Under the pieces are notes generated by a model. It did no database searches, was not told where the DNA came from, and worked only from the letters and a program-made list of their open reading frames with translations. The position numbers were made by a program, and so were the translations under genes. A DNA stretch of 64,000 nt from Psilocybe azurescens. Taxonomy: Eukaryota; Basidiomycota; Agaricomycetes; Agaricales; Agrocybaceae. The first letter of the stretch is position 1. Each line of letters begins with the position of its first letter. This document shows positions 1 through 12,118 of this stretch, in pieces. The stretch is taken from the NCBI GenBank assembly GCA_023853785.1, contig JAJIRX010000711.1, positions 124,001 through 188,000 of the forward strand, in the 5' to 3' direction.

Positions 1-1262
1 ATTCATTCTAAAAGACCCCAGTAATCTGCATAGCTCTGACAATCGTTACAGCGAGGAGAAAGGCTATGGATCGGATGAAATCGACATTCGCTCGGTTGAT
101 CTTAGTCAGTTACTCGGTTCCAGCTGCGTTGGCCATTACATTTCGCTGTACTGATATTGATTGTGCTGCCAGGCAAAGGCGAAAACTACGATCTGACCTT
201 TCTTCGCCTGAATCCCAAAGGTATGTTTAAATGTACGGTATCATATTTTAGATTTACACGTTACTCGTGAACAGCAACTGTGCCTGCATTGCTTGTGCCT
301 TACGAAAACTCTCTAACTGACGAGGCGGAAAGCCGATACAAGGCATTGAATACTACAAAGGTCAGCCATACGTGATTATGACGGGTGAATGATTTCATCA
401 ACTCCGCTGGCAGACCATCGTAGAATTTCTAGACAAATCGCGGTCAGCCTTGTCACGCACACAAACGACATCCAGCGCGCCAGCACCTTCTCTAACGCCT
501 GCTACCATCGCGGCGACAAACTCGTGCAAAGTGATCATCGATGACATATTGCATGTAGAAGAAGCTAATCCCAACACGTTGCACTATGTCAATGCCCGCG
601 ATGACGAATCACTACGGGCGCTTGCAAAGGAAGTTGTCCCATCTCTAACGCAACGACAGAAAGTTCTCTCGGACCACTTGATCCAAGCGGAACAAGGGAC
701 TGCCCGAGTTTCTGACAAAGTGAAGAAGCTGTGGTTGGATAAATTGGAGGCTATCAATGTTATTTTAACTGTACTGGCTGACGCCGAGACGCCTGAGAAC
801 CAGCTCGGGGAGCAGGCCAGAGCACAACGACAGGCGTTCTACAAGACATCCCGTCAAGCATGGGAAACGAACTTGTCGCAGGTGTTTACCCAGCTGAGCA
901 AAGAGATGGTCGGCCCCTATACACTCGGTGAGTTGCGCAGTCGAGTAGCCGTGGGTTGATGTTGATGGCATATTTTGTCACGGGCAGGAGACCAATTCTC
1001 GATTGCGGATTTGCATCTTGCAGGCTGGCTGAGCCGTGTAGTGAAGTTGGCCGGAGGTCAGAACAGTGATGATGGAAATACAATTGTCCGCAAGTTGGAA
1101 GGCCATATTGGTGGCGGATTTCAATTTCCCAGGGACTTTATTACTGAGCAAGCGCGACGAGAGAAGGTGAATGTGGAGAAAGGAACGAAGGTGGGGGCAT
1201 TCTGGGATGGATTGCGAGAACGATCTAGCTGGAAGAAGGTTTATAAAGAGGGGCTATTCTAA
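1..1262 (+). CDS. Glutathione-S-transferase-like protein, 5' end uncertain
   Basis: The joined exons (up to 220, 275-360, 414-927, 988-1262) read through a thioredoxin-fold GST N-terminal part (motif ATVPALLVPYEN, the cis-Pro loop with Val-Pro) into an all-helical GST C-terminal domain (FSIADLHLAGWLSRVV, the usual N-capping/buried Asp motif of that domain). Introns begin GTATGT, GTCAGC and GTGAGT. GSTs conjugate glutathione to electrophiles in the cytosol; substrate cannot be inferred. The charged insert between the domains is longer than in classical GSTs, as in several basidiomycete-only GST groups. The first codons are not resolved: the frame is open at least back to about base 130 without a clear ATG, so one or more exons lie in or before the first 170 bases. 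Family call fairly firm, subfamily unknown. Confidence 0.72.
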
Positions 1263-1349
1263 GTTAAAATAAGTAAATATAAACAACGGCGAGAGTGATC
1301 CGGACTTGGCAACCAACGACAAGACATACTTAGTACAACTGAAAAATAC

Positions 1350-3850
1350 ATGGCGTACAATCAATATCACTTTCGTCCCAGACCACCACGTCTTCGGATG
1401 GACAACAGGCCAGACTCTGATACTACTAGTACAGATAGTACCGGACTCGGAGGACACCGCAAGAATACACTCATTTCCACCCATAAACATCTCAAGCCCA
1501 TCCCCCGCCAGCACTCCCACTTTCTCTTCCCTCCCAGCGCCCGCTCATCAGCGAGCTCAACACCAGCTCCATCCCGCTCGACTTCGCCCTTGCCCCAGTT
1601 CTACCCCCAGTCGCCCTCATGTCCCTCCGAGTCAGACAGCGAGGAGCCCCACTCCCCACTGCTCAGGGAGCACCCTAACAGGCATCTGTGGTGGCGAGAA
1701 CAGGGCAGGCGGCCGTGGTGGTCTGTCGCCGCTCGTCGCAGGGAGGAAAGAGGATGGCGTCCAGCAAGACTCGCAAGGAGGTGGCTGCGACGTCTCGTTC
1801 GACATCCCTTCTTTCCCAGTCAGCCCATCACCATCGTAAGTGCTGCGCTTTTTGTTCAGTCTGTTCTAATCTTTGACCACCCCCCCCCCTTCAAAAGGTT
1901 TTGACTCTTATATTATTCTCAATCTTTGCTATATCCCTCACACTCCTTCTCATGTATGTCCTCAATCCGGATAAAGAGCCTCTGCCCTGGCGCGCCTACT
2001 GCTCCGTTCCCTCCCTAGCCCCTCCGTTCGATCGTCCACTACCACTCAATTCGCCCCATATCTATCCTAATTATACTAATGGTCAGCCCGTGTCCCCCTT
2101 TCCCCATACTGAGCTCGATAGACTGCCCCCTGCCGGCGTCCTTGTCGGCGTCTTCTCTATTGCGTCATCTTTTGAGCGTCGCATGTTAATGCGCTCAACT
2201 TGGGCCAGCCATCCCCGCAGTCGAGACGGCGCGGGTGCTGGCGACGATGGTCTTAGCACTTCGCGCACTATCGTCCGTTTCGTCTTGGGTCAACCGAGCA
2301 AAAACTGGGAACGTAGAATAAAGCTAGAGATGGAAAGTAAGTATCACTACTTTTCTTGGTTTCAGACGCGTCTAACAACTCTCTTTTCAGTGTATAACGA
2401 TTTAATTATTCTCCCTATTGCTGAGAACATGAACAACGGCAAAAGTCATACGTTCTTTTCCTGGGCCGCCATCAACGCATGGGTACCACCCGTGTATAAA
2501 CCGTCCACTGTACCCCCACCGAGCTTCTCTTACTCAAATTTTACTTCTACGCCTCCATCACTCGCGACTCATGACCCATTCCTGGCGTGGCAGGACGTTG
2601 GTTCTGGAAAGCCTCAACCTTGGGTTCGGCCAGACTTCGTGGTCAAGGTCGACGACGATTCGTTCGTGATGCTTGCTGAACTGGAAGCCAGGCTGCGCCT
2701 GGAGCTACACCCAGAAACGCGGTCGGATAAGGCCAATCAGCACAGTAATCATGATGAGACGGCCAATTCGAATACATCAGTTCCTTCAACGACCACGCTC
2801 CCGAATTCCAATCAGCTCACGGCATCGGCTATCCCGTCTGATGACCCTTTGGTTTACTGGGGGTATTTGGTCACGAACCGCCTCCATATATTTATGGCTG
2901 GCGAGCTGTATGCGTTGAGTTGGAGTCTCGTCGATTGGGTTTCAAAGGATCCTACTGTCAAAACGCTTACCTGGGGTGCGGAGGACAAACAGACCGCCAA
3001 ATGGATGCGCATGCATCCTCGAGCGTCGGAAGTCAGATGGACGAGCGAACGTTGTTGGATCTACGACCATCCACGCTCTGGGACCGTGTAAGTCTTTTTC
3101 TCTTTTCTTTTACTGTTTAGACCCTTCGGGCATATTGCATCAAACACAGATAGAAGCTGACTTCTTTCGAAAATCTTTGTTTGGCAGATACTCACACGGC
3201 TATTTATTCCCATCTGAGGTTACGCGAGTAAAGCACGCGATGGTGGCGGACCAGGAGAAGGCTGCACAAGCGCCTGTGCTGGGCGCGACGCCCACGGTGG
3301 GGTCGATCGGTTTGGGAGGCACGCCCGCTGCTTGGGGTCTTTCGAGCGTATCGACATTTGGCGCGCGATATTCACCACCTCTGCCCGATCTATCGACAAC
3401 GCATAGCGTAGAGGCTCTCGTGGAAGGCAGTGCCATGTCTCTGCTGCGCGAAGGTGCGTGGCTATTTCCCTTTCTTATCTCCATTTTTGGTATGCACAGC
3501 ATGTTGACGTTGACGTATGACGTTTGCCGTCCTTTTTTTTTTTTCTTGCTTGTATTGATTTAGGGAGTCCCATGACGCCTGAGTATGCGTGGACGCACCG
3601 GGAGGGCCGCAAGGCGCGGTATGAAGGGCATCGCGTGGGTGGAACGGTGGTGGTGCATTTTATCAAGAAGAATATGTGGTATCTAGAGACTGCGATAGCT
3701 ATGTTGGAGGGCGAAGAGGAGTCCGAGTCGGAACGCTACGAATCGGCTCGGACGTCGACGCTCACGGAGGAGGTGCGGCCACTATCGCATGCGAGGTCGT
3801 ATCAGCGGGGACCAATGCGCACTAATCTGCGCCAACCTCGAGCGCATTGA
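1350..3850 (+). CDS. Type II membrane glycosyltransferase, GT31-like
   Basis: Five exons (1350-1835, 1898-2336, 2391-3087, 3188-3453, 3564-3850). A Pro/Ser/Arg-rich cytosolic tail of about 160 residues is followed by one hydrophobic signal anchor (VLTLILFSIFAISLTLLLM), then a lumenal domain with the galactosyltransferase/GT31 order: a GVFS..FERR..MRSTWAS motif, the metal-binding DxD motif as VKVDDDSFV, and a WGAEDKQTAKWM motif in the place of the family's catalytic acidic motif. This is the layout of Golgi beta-1,3-glycosyltransferases that elongate glycans. The start is the first ATG in frame with the anchor. The intron at 2337-2390 is 54 nt with no in-frame stop, so its retention would add 18 residues. 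Donor sugar and acceptor are unknown. Confidence 0.8.
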
Positions 3851-4939
3851 TTAGGACAATTTCTCATTTCTTTTCAGTTTACACGACTATTCTGGACGGG
3901 CGTTGTTCTTATCTATACCATCTGTCTCGTTTCATATCATTATCACTTCGCATCTTCGTCATCTTCGCCGCCCACCACCGTCATTACCTGCGAACGCTGC
4001 CCAAACGGATCTCTGTTTCTGATACAACTTTCATGTTCTCAACACTCGATACCATCATCATTGCCAACATCGTTATCATCATCTACCGCCAACCCTGACC
4101 CCACTACCATCATCGTCGTCATCGTCATTAACACCGCTCAATCTTCACTTCACTTCACTTCAGCGTTTACAATGGCCTATTCAAAAGTTTTTCTGCCTTC
4201 GAACTTTTTTTTTACTTAATCACTTTTGAATTTATTCATTCCGTGCGCTGCCAAAAACCATTTTCTTGTTTGTATGTAGAGTAAAAGGCCGAAGTTTGAC
4301 CAAGGAAAAGGGTTCGCGTTTCTCCTTTATTTCTTTCTCTTTTCCTTCCCTCTCTTTTATTCGGATTTCACATTCCCGATCCACCTCCCATTTTCTTTTA
4401 CACAATATAAACACAGCCCTCCACAAATGTATTCTACTGCCATCTTTCCTAACTGCTCAGTGGTGTCTCCAATCTCCTTCCCACCCACCTGACACCTCCG
4501 ACAATGTTCCGCATTTTTCTTTTCTTTTCTTTTTCTCATTCCTTGCCATCAATTTTGCCATGCATGCCTTGCGAAGGCAATTTTTTATTTTAATTATTGA
4601 ACGCTGAACGCCTGGATCCCGCAAATACAAAAACTTGTTTTGTCAAAGGAATGGAAAGATCATTCAAGCTCAAGATTTGGTGTTGGTACTGGTGTCAAAA
4701 TAGATCTTGGTAAAAATAGAGCGTGCTATGTGCTAAGAGATAGAGATTTTACAACTGTTGGACATATATAGAGGCTAAAACTGTAATATAAATAGATAAA
4801 AGCTAACCATGTTCAAAATAGATGTGTGGGGCATAAGTGGGTAGCAAGAGACATAGTCGTGAGGAGTACATGATCGACAGTGAACGGAGGCGGATGGAAA
4901 CCAGGAGAAGCTGGACGAACGCAGATAAGCGAATACTTT
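3851..4939. other. Convergent intergenic region, 3' ends
   Basis: Between the 3' ends of the glycosyltransferase (+) and the first tandem-family gene (-). Very T- and C-rich, with several poly-T runs (for example near 4206 and 4510-4540) and a short CTTCA tandem near 4145. I see no coding signal that survives comparison between frames; it probably holds the two 3' UTRs. Confidence 0.5.
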
Positions 4940-6424
4940 TCAAAAGTTGACCAAAGGCGAATGCGGCGCGTCGTTGTACCCGTCCAAGGAACGAGCTTGG
5001 ATGGTCGACCAGGCGTTCCTGGGGAGAGGGATGTCGGATTGGTATCTGCCCGCGACGGCACGGGTGATCGCGCCTTCCCAGCTCTTGAACCACTCGCCCT
5101 CTTTGATGCCAAACAAGCTTTTTTGGGGCCGGTGGGTGTTTGCATGAAGCGGCGGGAGGAGCGCTGGGGGCCTGAGAGGCTGCGGGTAAGGGCCGAGGGG
5201 CCACCTGCGCCTGTGCTGGCGGCGTCCTCGTAAGATGGGAGGTCGTCGCGTGTGGTGGACCGGCTGTTGGTGGGAGTTGAGCTGAATTCGGATGCAGCTG
5301 CTAGAGTGTCTTCCTCAGACTCGACGGGCACCCATTGTTTGAGCGCATATGCGCCACCGCATACCTCCCACCTGCCTCCGCCGCGCGGGTGGAAGCGTTT
5401 GTACAACCACAAGAAATGGGAAGATGAGGAGAATGATGGAGAGGAATTTGAGCCATTTGTTGGAGAGCATGCGAGAGAGGGCGTTGTCGGGCCGTACGTA
5501 GATCTTGGTGTTGTGGGGTGTGAGCTCAACGGTGAGGGTGCCGTTGTACGGCGTGCTCTGGATGGTGGCGCGTACGGCGCGCTCGAGCTGCTGCATGTTC
5601 CATCCATAAGCCTCTTTAGAGTATACGAACTCTTTGAGGCGTTTCGGGCTTGCGCAGTATTCGTCTGCCCATTGACGCAGGGTTTTAGAAGATTTGAGAG
5701 TATCTTTCTCGGAGACCGAGGCTAAGGCTGGGTCCTGCAATATCCCGCCCTCGACATCGTGCTGGCGCACCCATGAGGGGTATCCCTGTGCAGTACGCGC
5801 AGCAGCCCATGTGTCGTAAAGCTTGATTTCTTTGCGACGCGCGCGCCGTCGTCCGCTTTCGTTCCACTCTTCGGCCCTTGTAGACACCTGGTCGCTAGTA
5901 CTCGTGTACGGCTCGACCTCGTACTCGCGCACCATCTTGCCTCTGTATGCCGGCTCGTCATCCGGCACAGTCCACTGCACCGGTTCGACGGTCCTCGCCC
6001 TCCCACGTATTTCATCGTGCTCAAGAGACGCATCGACATCACCGGGGATAATGTCGATGCAGAAGTTGAAGTCGGTGATGTTGTCGTTATAGGTCTCCTG
6101 GACATTGCGTGTGCGGCCTTGGGAATCGCGTTGAGAGACCCACCGCGTGCGTGATTCGGTGTGGGTGCCTTTGCATTGAAGGCGGTAGATGGGGCATGAA
6201 GAAGATTGGGTCAGCAGAAAGCGGTAGAGAGCCTCGCCTATAAAAAATAAGTCAGAAATGAGGCAGCAAAATTTCTTAATTCACGTACCATCAGAGTTGA
6301 GATGCGGGTCATGCGATACAATGTCGTCGTATCCGACCTCGAAATGCTCTGCTTGATAAGGTGCAAACTCGGGAGGAGGTTCTCGAGGGTTCAGATCGAC
6401 CAGAAGGTGGTCTCGCTCGTTCAT
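4940..6424 (-). CDS. Tandem-family membrane-anchored protein A, function unknown, two frame breaks
   Basis: I do not recognise a named function. Exon 1 is 6289-6424 and exon 2 runs from 6237. Conserved blocks shared with the next gene: EFAPYQAEHF, SHDPHLNSDGEALYRFLL, ITDFNFCIDI, DEPAYRGKMVRE, QWADEYCASPKRLKEFVY, then a single hydrophobic segment (FLSIILLIFPF) followed by RGGGRWEV and the C-terminal EGEWFKSWEGAI block. It looks like a soluble N-terminal domain with one membrane anchor near the C-terminus. Two frame changes interrupt it: one extra base near 5408-5413, between the anchor and GGGRWEV, and one missing base in a T6 run (5119-5124). Unlike its neighbour it has no intron before YGWN. 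Start chosen by similarity to protein B; an earlier in-frame start at 6520 is possible. Confidence 0.6.
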
Positions 6425-6844
6425 ACCATTGATGTTCGGAGCTGCTAGAACCACCATACTCTGCTTCACTGATATCATCGTTGTACTTTGCGCTGAGCTT
6501 CTTCTTGTCGTCTGCCGCAATGTTCTCTAGGATCATAACTCTGGCTTTAGTTTCTTTCAAGGTCGCCGGCGCTTTGGTGATTGTGATTAGTGATCGTCGG
6601 AGTAGAGAATGGAACCAAAAGTTGCAACCTGAGGATGTGCAGTTACAGTATGCTCAGGCACTGGTCCAAGCCGTGTTTATTCTAGGCTTGTTGTCGTGTC
6701 CCTTTAGAGCGACGTGTTCTTATCTGACTCATACCTGTGAGCCGCAGCAATTCGAGTTGATGATAATATATTTCGGCAAGAACCAAACAAAGCACAAGTG
6801 TGTTGCTATCAAAGTATAGTATACATTCGGACCTATGAAGACCA

Positions 6845-8211
6845 TTAATAACCTTCCAGATTTTCTGGAGCGTAGCCTTCAAGGGCATTCATAGGATCCG
6901 CAGGCGCTTCTCTGATATTCCTGAGCGGTTCGGAAGATGTCAACCGCATTGCTGCGCATCGTTTGATAACGGGTTCCCATTCTTTGAACCATTCACCTTC
7001 GCGGTATCCAGTAAGTTTCTGCATGCCGTGCTTTGTTTCTATAACACGGGGGTGCGACATGGATCTGCCGTCGTGCTTTCGTCGACTTCGAGCTGGATTT
7101 CTGAGCTTTCCGGGGAGAGTCCAGGTTTTCGACGTGCTTCAAACCATATGCGGCACCGACAACTTCCCATCGGCCGCCTCCACGGCTTCCAAAGCGTTTG
7201 AAGAGCCAGATAAATGGATAAATGAGGGTAATGATAAGGAGGATTTTGTAGAAGGTGGAAGAAAGTGTGCGAGATAGGCGATTATCTGGGCGAATAGAAA
7301 TCTTGGAGTTTGAAGTTGTAAATGTAGATTGAACATTGCCAGTGTAGGAAGTTTGTACAATGGCACCGGATATGGCTTCGGTGAGCTTGGAGGTGTTCCA
7401 TCCATAGATGACCTAGAGACGCCATAAATCCGATACCAGAACGATGTAAAGATTGCAGGTGCTTACACACCTTTTCATAAACAAATTCCTTGAGTAGTTT
7501 TGGACTGGCTGCATATTCATCTGCCCAACCTCTCGGGGATTTGGATGATGGCTGTCGGTTGGAACTGATTGAACCATCGGGATGCTGCCATGGAGCAAGA
7601 CCGGCGTCTAAGCGAGTATATTCCTCTGATTTGAAGGCGTTGATCTCATCGTTGGTGGCCTTTCTTCTAGTAGGTGTATTAACCTGACGGATCATGAGGC
7701 CGCGGTAAGCAGCGGCTTCATCTGGATGGGACCAAAAGACGGGGCCATGGATGATATAAGAGGTAAGGTCTATGTGAAAGCTGAAGTCAGTGATGGTGAC
7801 AGTGTAGTTCTCCGTGCGCTGAGTGGTGGTGCCATTGTTGGTACGAGTTACGACGCGGGTACGGCGCTCCTTGTGGGTACCAAGGATATTGAGAAGATAT
7901 GTGGGAGGAATGGCAGATTGGGCGAGAAGGAAACGGTAGAGGGCCTCGCCTTAATGAAATTGTTAGGCATGGAGTAGAGAAAGAGTTCAGAGCCGTGTCT
8001 CACCGTCTTCATTCAGGTGGTGATCGTGCGAGATCACGTCGCCGTCGCTCGAGACAAAGAATTCTGGCTCGTATGGAGCAAATGGGGGCGGAGGTGGTTC
8101 AGAGTCCGGGATATTATCATGTTTGATATCTATAGAAATATGGGGCGATTTAACAGGGTCTTTGTCAAGGGCATGGGGATTCAGAATGATCTCGTCTTTG
8201 TCGGACTGCAT
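6845..8211 (-). CDS. Tandem-family membrane-anchored protein B, function unknown
   Basis: Paralogue of protein A, same strand. Exons 8004-8211, 7471-7949 and from 7412 downward; the first intron sits at exactly the same codon (DG|EALY) as in A. Conserved blocks: FAPYEPEFF, SHDHHLNEDGEALYRFLL, VTITDFSFHIDL, AAAYRGLMIR, GWADEYAASPKLLKEFVY, YGWNTSKLTEAI, one hydrophobic anchor (ILLIITLIYPFIWLF), RGGGRWEV, and a C-terminal REGEWFKEWEPVI block. The last block is in a different frame from the anchor, so between about 7060 and 7140 there is either one extra base or an intron with a weak GTCGAA donor ending at ATGCAG. A and B are about the same length. No catalytic motif is apparent; I infer a basidiomycete membrane protein family but not a job. 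Confidence 0.62.
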
Positions 8212-8810
8212 TGTCAGAACCTAAAAGAAACATGTTCGAGATATAAAGGTCAGGTTTGGGCCAGGTACCAACGGTGGCGGAGAGATCAAGGGGAGATGGT
8301 CGGCGGAGGGCTTGGTATTTGTAGAAGGAGTATGTGACTTGCTTGAAAGGCGACCACCATGTCTTATGGCCGAACTCATGTTCAAATGTGAAGATTCAAG
8401 AACAAATCTCAGCCACGCTACTGTCCATAGCGCACTCGCATTATTGAACTCCACCTAAATCGTGACTGCTTCACATCAGTACTTGTGCCTGCAGTCTTGG
8501 GTCTCTAGCCTATTCCTATCTCAAAGTCGGAGCTAGATATCTAAATCATGAAGAGGGCCACGCGTCGCCGTCTACAGTTTGCAAGCTTCCAGATCTTGAC
8601 GGCGCAGACGGCTTTCAGATTCTAAAGCACTGGTTGAACGGGTAATCAAAGGTCAAGATGTTAATATCTGCAGAGATGGTGAGGAGAGTTGCAAGGCTCG
8701 AAGAAACCGTTATGGGACAAATGCAGGTATTGGAGTTCGAAGAAAGGACATGGTGGTGAACATGGAGTGTATGTCGCTTGTTTATGACGCTCGCTTGGCC
8801 CTTGGGGAAT

Positions 8811-9300
8811 AGTCCTTCAATAGCTCGGTGAGTCTAGAGGTTTTCATCCACAGACTGTATTTTAACCGTCGATAATAGAAGGTACAAATGTGCATTTCTT
8901 TTCGTAAAGGAGATCACAAAGAAACCACTTCAGCAGTTCTTCAGGCTGTCTGATTATTATTTATCTACCAATCTCTGGTAACTTCGGAGGCTGAAGCATA
9001 CAGCCATGCTGACATGGAGCAAGCACGGGGCCTTTGCCGACATATTCCTCAAAATTCTCATTGACTTGAAGTTTGATTCCGGCGGGATATGTGCCTGGAA
9101 GACCGAGGAGCAGCTGCTCCACTCGAATACTTACAGGGCCAAAATACAGGTCCGTGGAATATACGGGGAATTGTATGAAACCTATAGCCGTTGACGCAAA
9201 GTTGATGGTGAAGAATTTCGGGTGATGACGCAGGTGCGACGCATCCGACACTCCTCGTGGCTTGCCAGGAGAAAACTCCAACTAAAAAATAAAACGTGTT
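8811..9300 (-). pseudogene. Decayed third copy of the tandem family
   Basis: Read on the minus strand, fragments line up in order with proteins A and B: FFTINFAST (for DFSFHIDLTS), NENFEEY..GPVLAPCQHG (for SEEYTRLDAGLAPWQHPDG), PEELLKWF..LLYEK (for SPKLLKEFVYEK), then after an intron-sized gap the sequence for TSRLTELL (for TSKLTEAI). In-frame stops, frame changes and loss of the anchor and C-terminal blocks show that it is not functional. Identification rests on three short colinear matches. Confidence 0.5.
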
Positions 9301-9385
9301 GGGACTGTACCATAATGTGAGCTCCAATCCATGTCCAATGAGGAACGCATAAATTACTTACGCCCTCAACTTTTTTTCTTTCTTT

Positions 9386-12118
9386 ATGTCTACTATAACT
9401 AATGTCACTACTATTTCCGTCTCTAGTTCTACGTGAGTTTCTAATTCCCATCTTGTTGCCTGGCTCTATATCTTAACGCACGATATTTCAGATCCTCTGT
9501 TACATTTATAACTTTGATAGGGTCGACATCTCGTATTCTATCCAGCACTTCTTCTGCCCCGACATCTTCTACCACATCGATCAGGACTTCTCCCAGCTCA
9601 GTTGGAATTGCTGAGCTACCTCCGCCGTCGCCCTCCTCTTCCTCTTCCTCTGCACCTCCCTTGCCGGAGCTTTCATCCTCTACATCACCATCTTCCATTC
9701 TTCTGTCTTCTGGGTTTTCTACTCCACCGCCGTCTTCGTCTCCGCAAGTGTTACCGTCGACTTCGTTTCCACCTCCTTCAAAATCATCTGCGCCACCACC
9801 GAGTTCGAGTTCAACTACTACAGCATCCCCTTCGCCTAGATCTCCTTCATCTTCAAAGTTATCCTCTTCCTGTACAACACGAGTAGAGCCTCCATCTTCC
9901 ACCTTGAATATACCAGCGACCAGACCTCCCCGTCTTCTTTCACGGTCTCACTCACGTCCTCCGCCCATCAAATGGCGAGTTCGAATCCTACCATTCCTCC
10001 AGTATCTCCATCCTCTTCATCGTTTCCAGCTGCTTCTACTCGTGCCTCTCCCCTGACTAGCTCATCTTCAACACAATTGTCATCTTATTCCGCTACGAAT
10101 ACACCAGTCGTTACACCATCATCTTCCGACGCCTCATCGACAACGCTAGATGACACTCCAAGCTCAATCACGCCTCCATTATCGCCATCTTCTCCATCCT
10201 CATCCCATTCAGCCATCTCTATTTCTTCTCTTGCTTCTTCATTCTCCTCGGTCGTACCCCCAGTGATCAGCTCAAGTTCGCCCATCGTGCCTTCATCTTC
10301 GCCGGACCCCCGATTACTCCTGTCTCGTTTCCCTCTGTTTCCTCTACAACATCCACAGGAGTTGGACCAAGCTCAACTACATCCGGGCCGTCTTCCTTGT
10401 CTTCGTCGCATTCGATCACCTTTAGTCATGACCCTGTATCAACTCCATCATCCTCAACGCCAATAGAGTCATCTTCTATATCTTCGTCTTCTGCTTCAGG
10501 AATATCTCAAGCGGAATCTGCTGTGCCTGCATCCTCCTCGAGTGCATCTGAAGTGGTATCTTCTTCATTCTCGTCGTCGTCGTCCGCTTCTGACATTCAA
10601 TCACTCTCATCATCTTCCCTTGCCTTTCCCTTGTCGTCTGCGTTCCTGAGATTACACCGTGAGTTGTATTTTTTTACTTATGTCATAGAATATGTCATTG
10701 ATGTGTATTATTTTAAACAGATCTATACCTCCTAATCTTACGGTCTTAATCACGGGACTCAGTACCTCGACTCCATTGCTAACCTCTTCGACCCCCATTT
10801 CAATGGTCTCAGAATCCATACAAGAGGAATCGTTAAAAGATGCTTCACTTGGTGTTCTTCATATTGCCTCCAGTTTATCTACACTTTCTAGTCGCGTCTT
10901 CATTACCACGACTGATAACCAAGGGGTCACCATAACAACTGCTCCACTGGAAATTACCCAGATTTCCACCTCCACCAGATCGGATGGGTCTGTCGTCACT
11001 GTTACTGAAATTTATTCGAATCCAACTCTTAGCCCGGATAATGGCACCTCCAAGGGGAACTCGTTCGTCATATATCTCCTTTTTTTTTTCCGTGCCCCAC
11101 TTATTATTTTTACTTTGATTCAGTTTTTTTAGTAACGTGGGCGCTGTGGTCAGTGTATTCGTTCTGGCCGGTCTTGCCGCTGCCTCCATCATTCTTTGGG
11201 TAATCTTCGCAATGCGGAGAAGACGCCGAACTCAGCGTCTAGAACATAACACAGCGGTATCAGCCAGCCTCGCAGCGGCAGGCTTATATCGCGCTCCCTT
11301 AGACGATGATGACGACGACGACAACCACACTGCTACGGGCCTGCATCACTCTGGATATGGTTCTACTGAGGACCCGTTCCAAATCCGTTCCATGAGCAGC
11401 CTTCCGTCAGACTGCCGCGTTTCCGCCGTACATCATGACGATCGCTCGCTAGTAGGTGTAATTGGCGAGTTTGCTTTGAATCCGTTTGAAAATGTCGATT
11501 ACATCGTACCCTCTGGCACGAGAGAAGGGTACGTCTCCCGTAGTGGGCTGGCGCTAGCTGAGACCGGCTCTAGTAGTCATTCTCAGGATCACAGCGTCAA
11601 GGGCAATTTGGAGCCGCTGTTGGCTTCATATCATCGAACATCGCTGCTAAATCCTGCGTCTCGGAACATCCCTCTGATTTGCACCGACTCGGGATTAATT
11701 GACAGTGGTGATATCTCTCAGTTACCTAATTCGAGCCTAAATCCAATTCGATACTCGTCGGCGTACTCGTCCTCACATGGACATGGCCCGCCGCAGTCGA
11801 GCAACTACAACGACATATCGGGCGAACCGTTGATAGAACGCAGGGCAGCCTCGGACGCGTCTGTATACTCGAACGATAGTACATCCCTGGATGATAGGCT
11901 GGACCCTGGATTACGCCAGCGCTTACAGCATACCACCTCTAGCAAGTCGGATTTAAGAGATGAAGAAGATTATTCGCGACCTATCTTTGGCGTGAGTGAC
12001 AATTCACTTATCCTTTCCAATTTTCTCGAATTTTATTTCTGATTTTGCTTTTTTGCTTTCTCTATGTTCGAAATATGGGTCAATTCAGTCTCGGCATAGA
12101 TTATCAATATCAAATTGA
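9386..12118 (+). CDS. Ser/Thr-rich single-pass membrane protein, sensor-like
   Basis: Starts at ATG 9386 with a short exon to 9432 and continues at 9492. About 450 residues of Ser/Pro/Thr-rich, probably O-glycosylated ectodomain lead to a juxtamembrane motif (STSTRSDGSVVTVTEIYSNP), one transmembrane helix (VVSVFVLAGLAAASIILWVIF), a basic stop-transfer RRRRR and a polar cytosolic tail of about 270 residues with an Asp7 run. The intron 11063-11132 lies between ectodomain and helix. The architecture resembles fungal wall sensors of the Wsc/Mid2 type, but there is no WSC domain or cysteine motif and no clear signal peptide. Frame slips in C4 (9928-9931) and C5 (10307-10311) runs, and probably another near 10600, break the Ser-rich reading and look like sequencing indels. 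A last intron (12000-12088) gives the stop at 12118. Confidence 0.6.

Noticed and set aside
9441..9902. Long acidic, Gly/Glu-rich open frame antisense to the Ser-rich membrane protein
   Set aside because: Its composition is what the complement of TCT/TCC Ser codons produces; no motif, and the sense frame continues on both sides.
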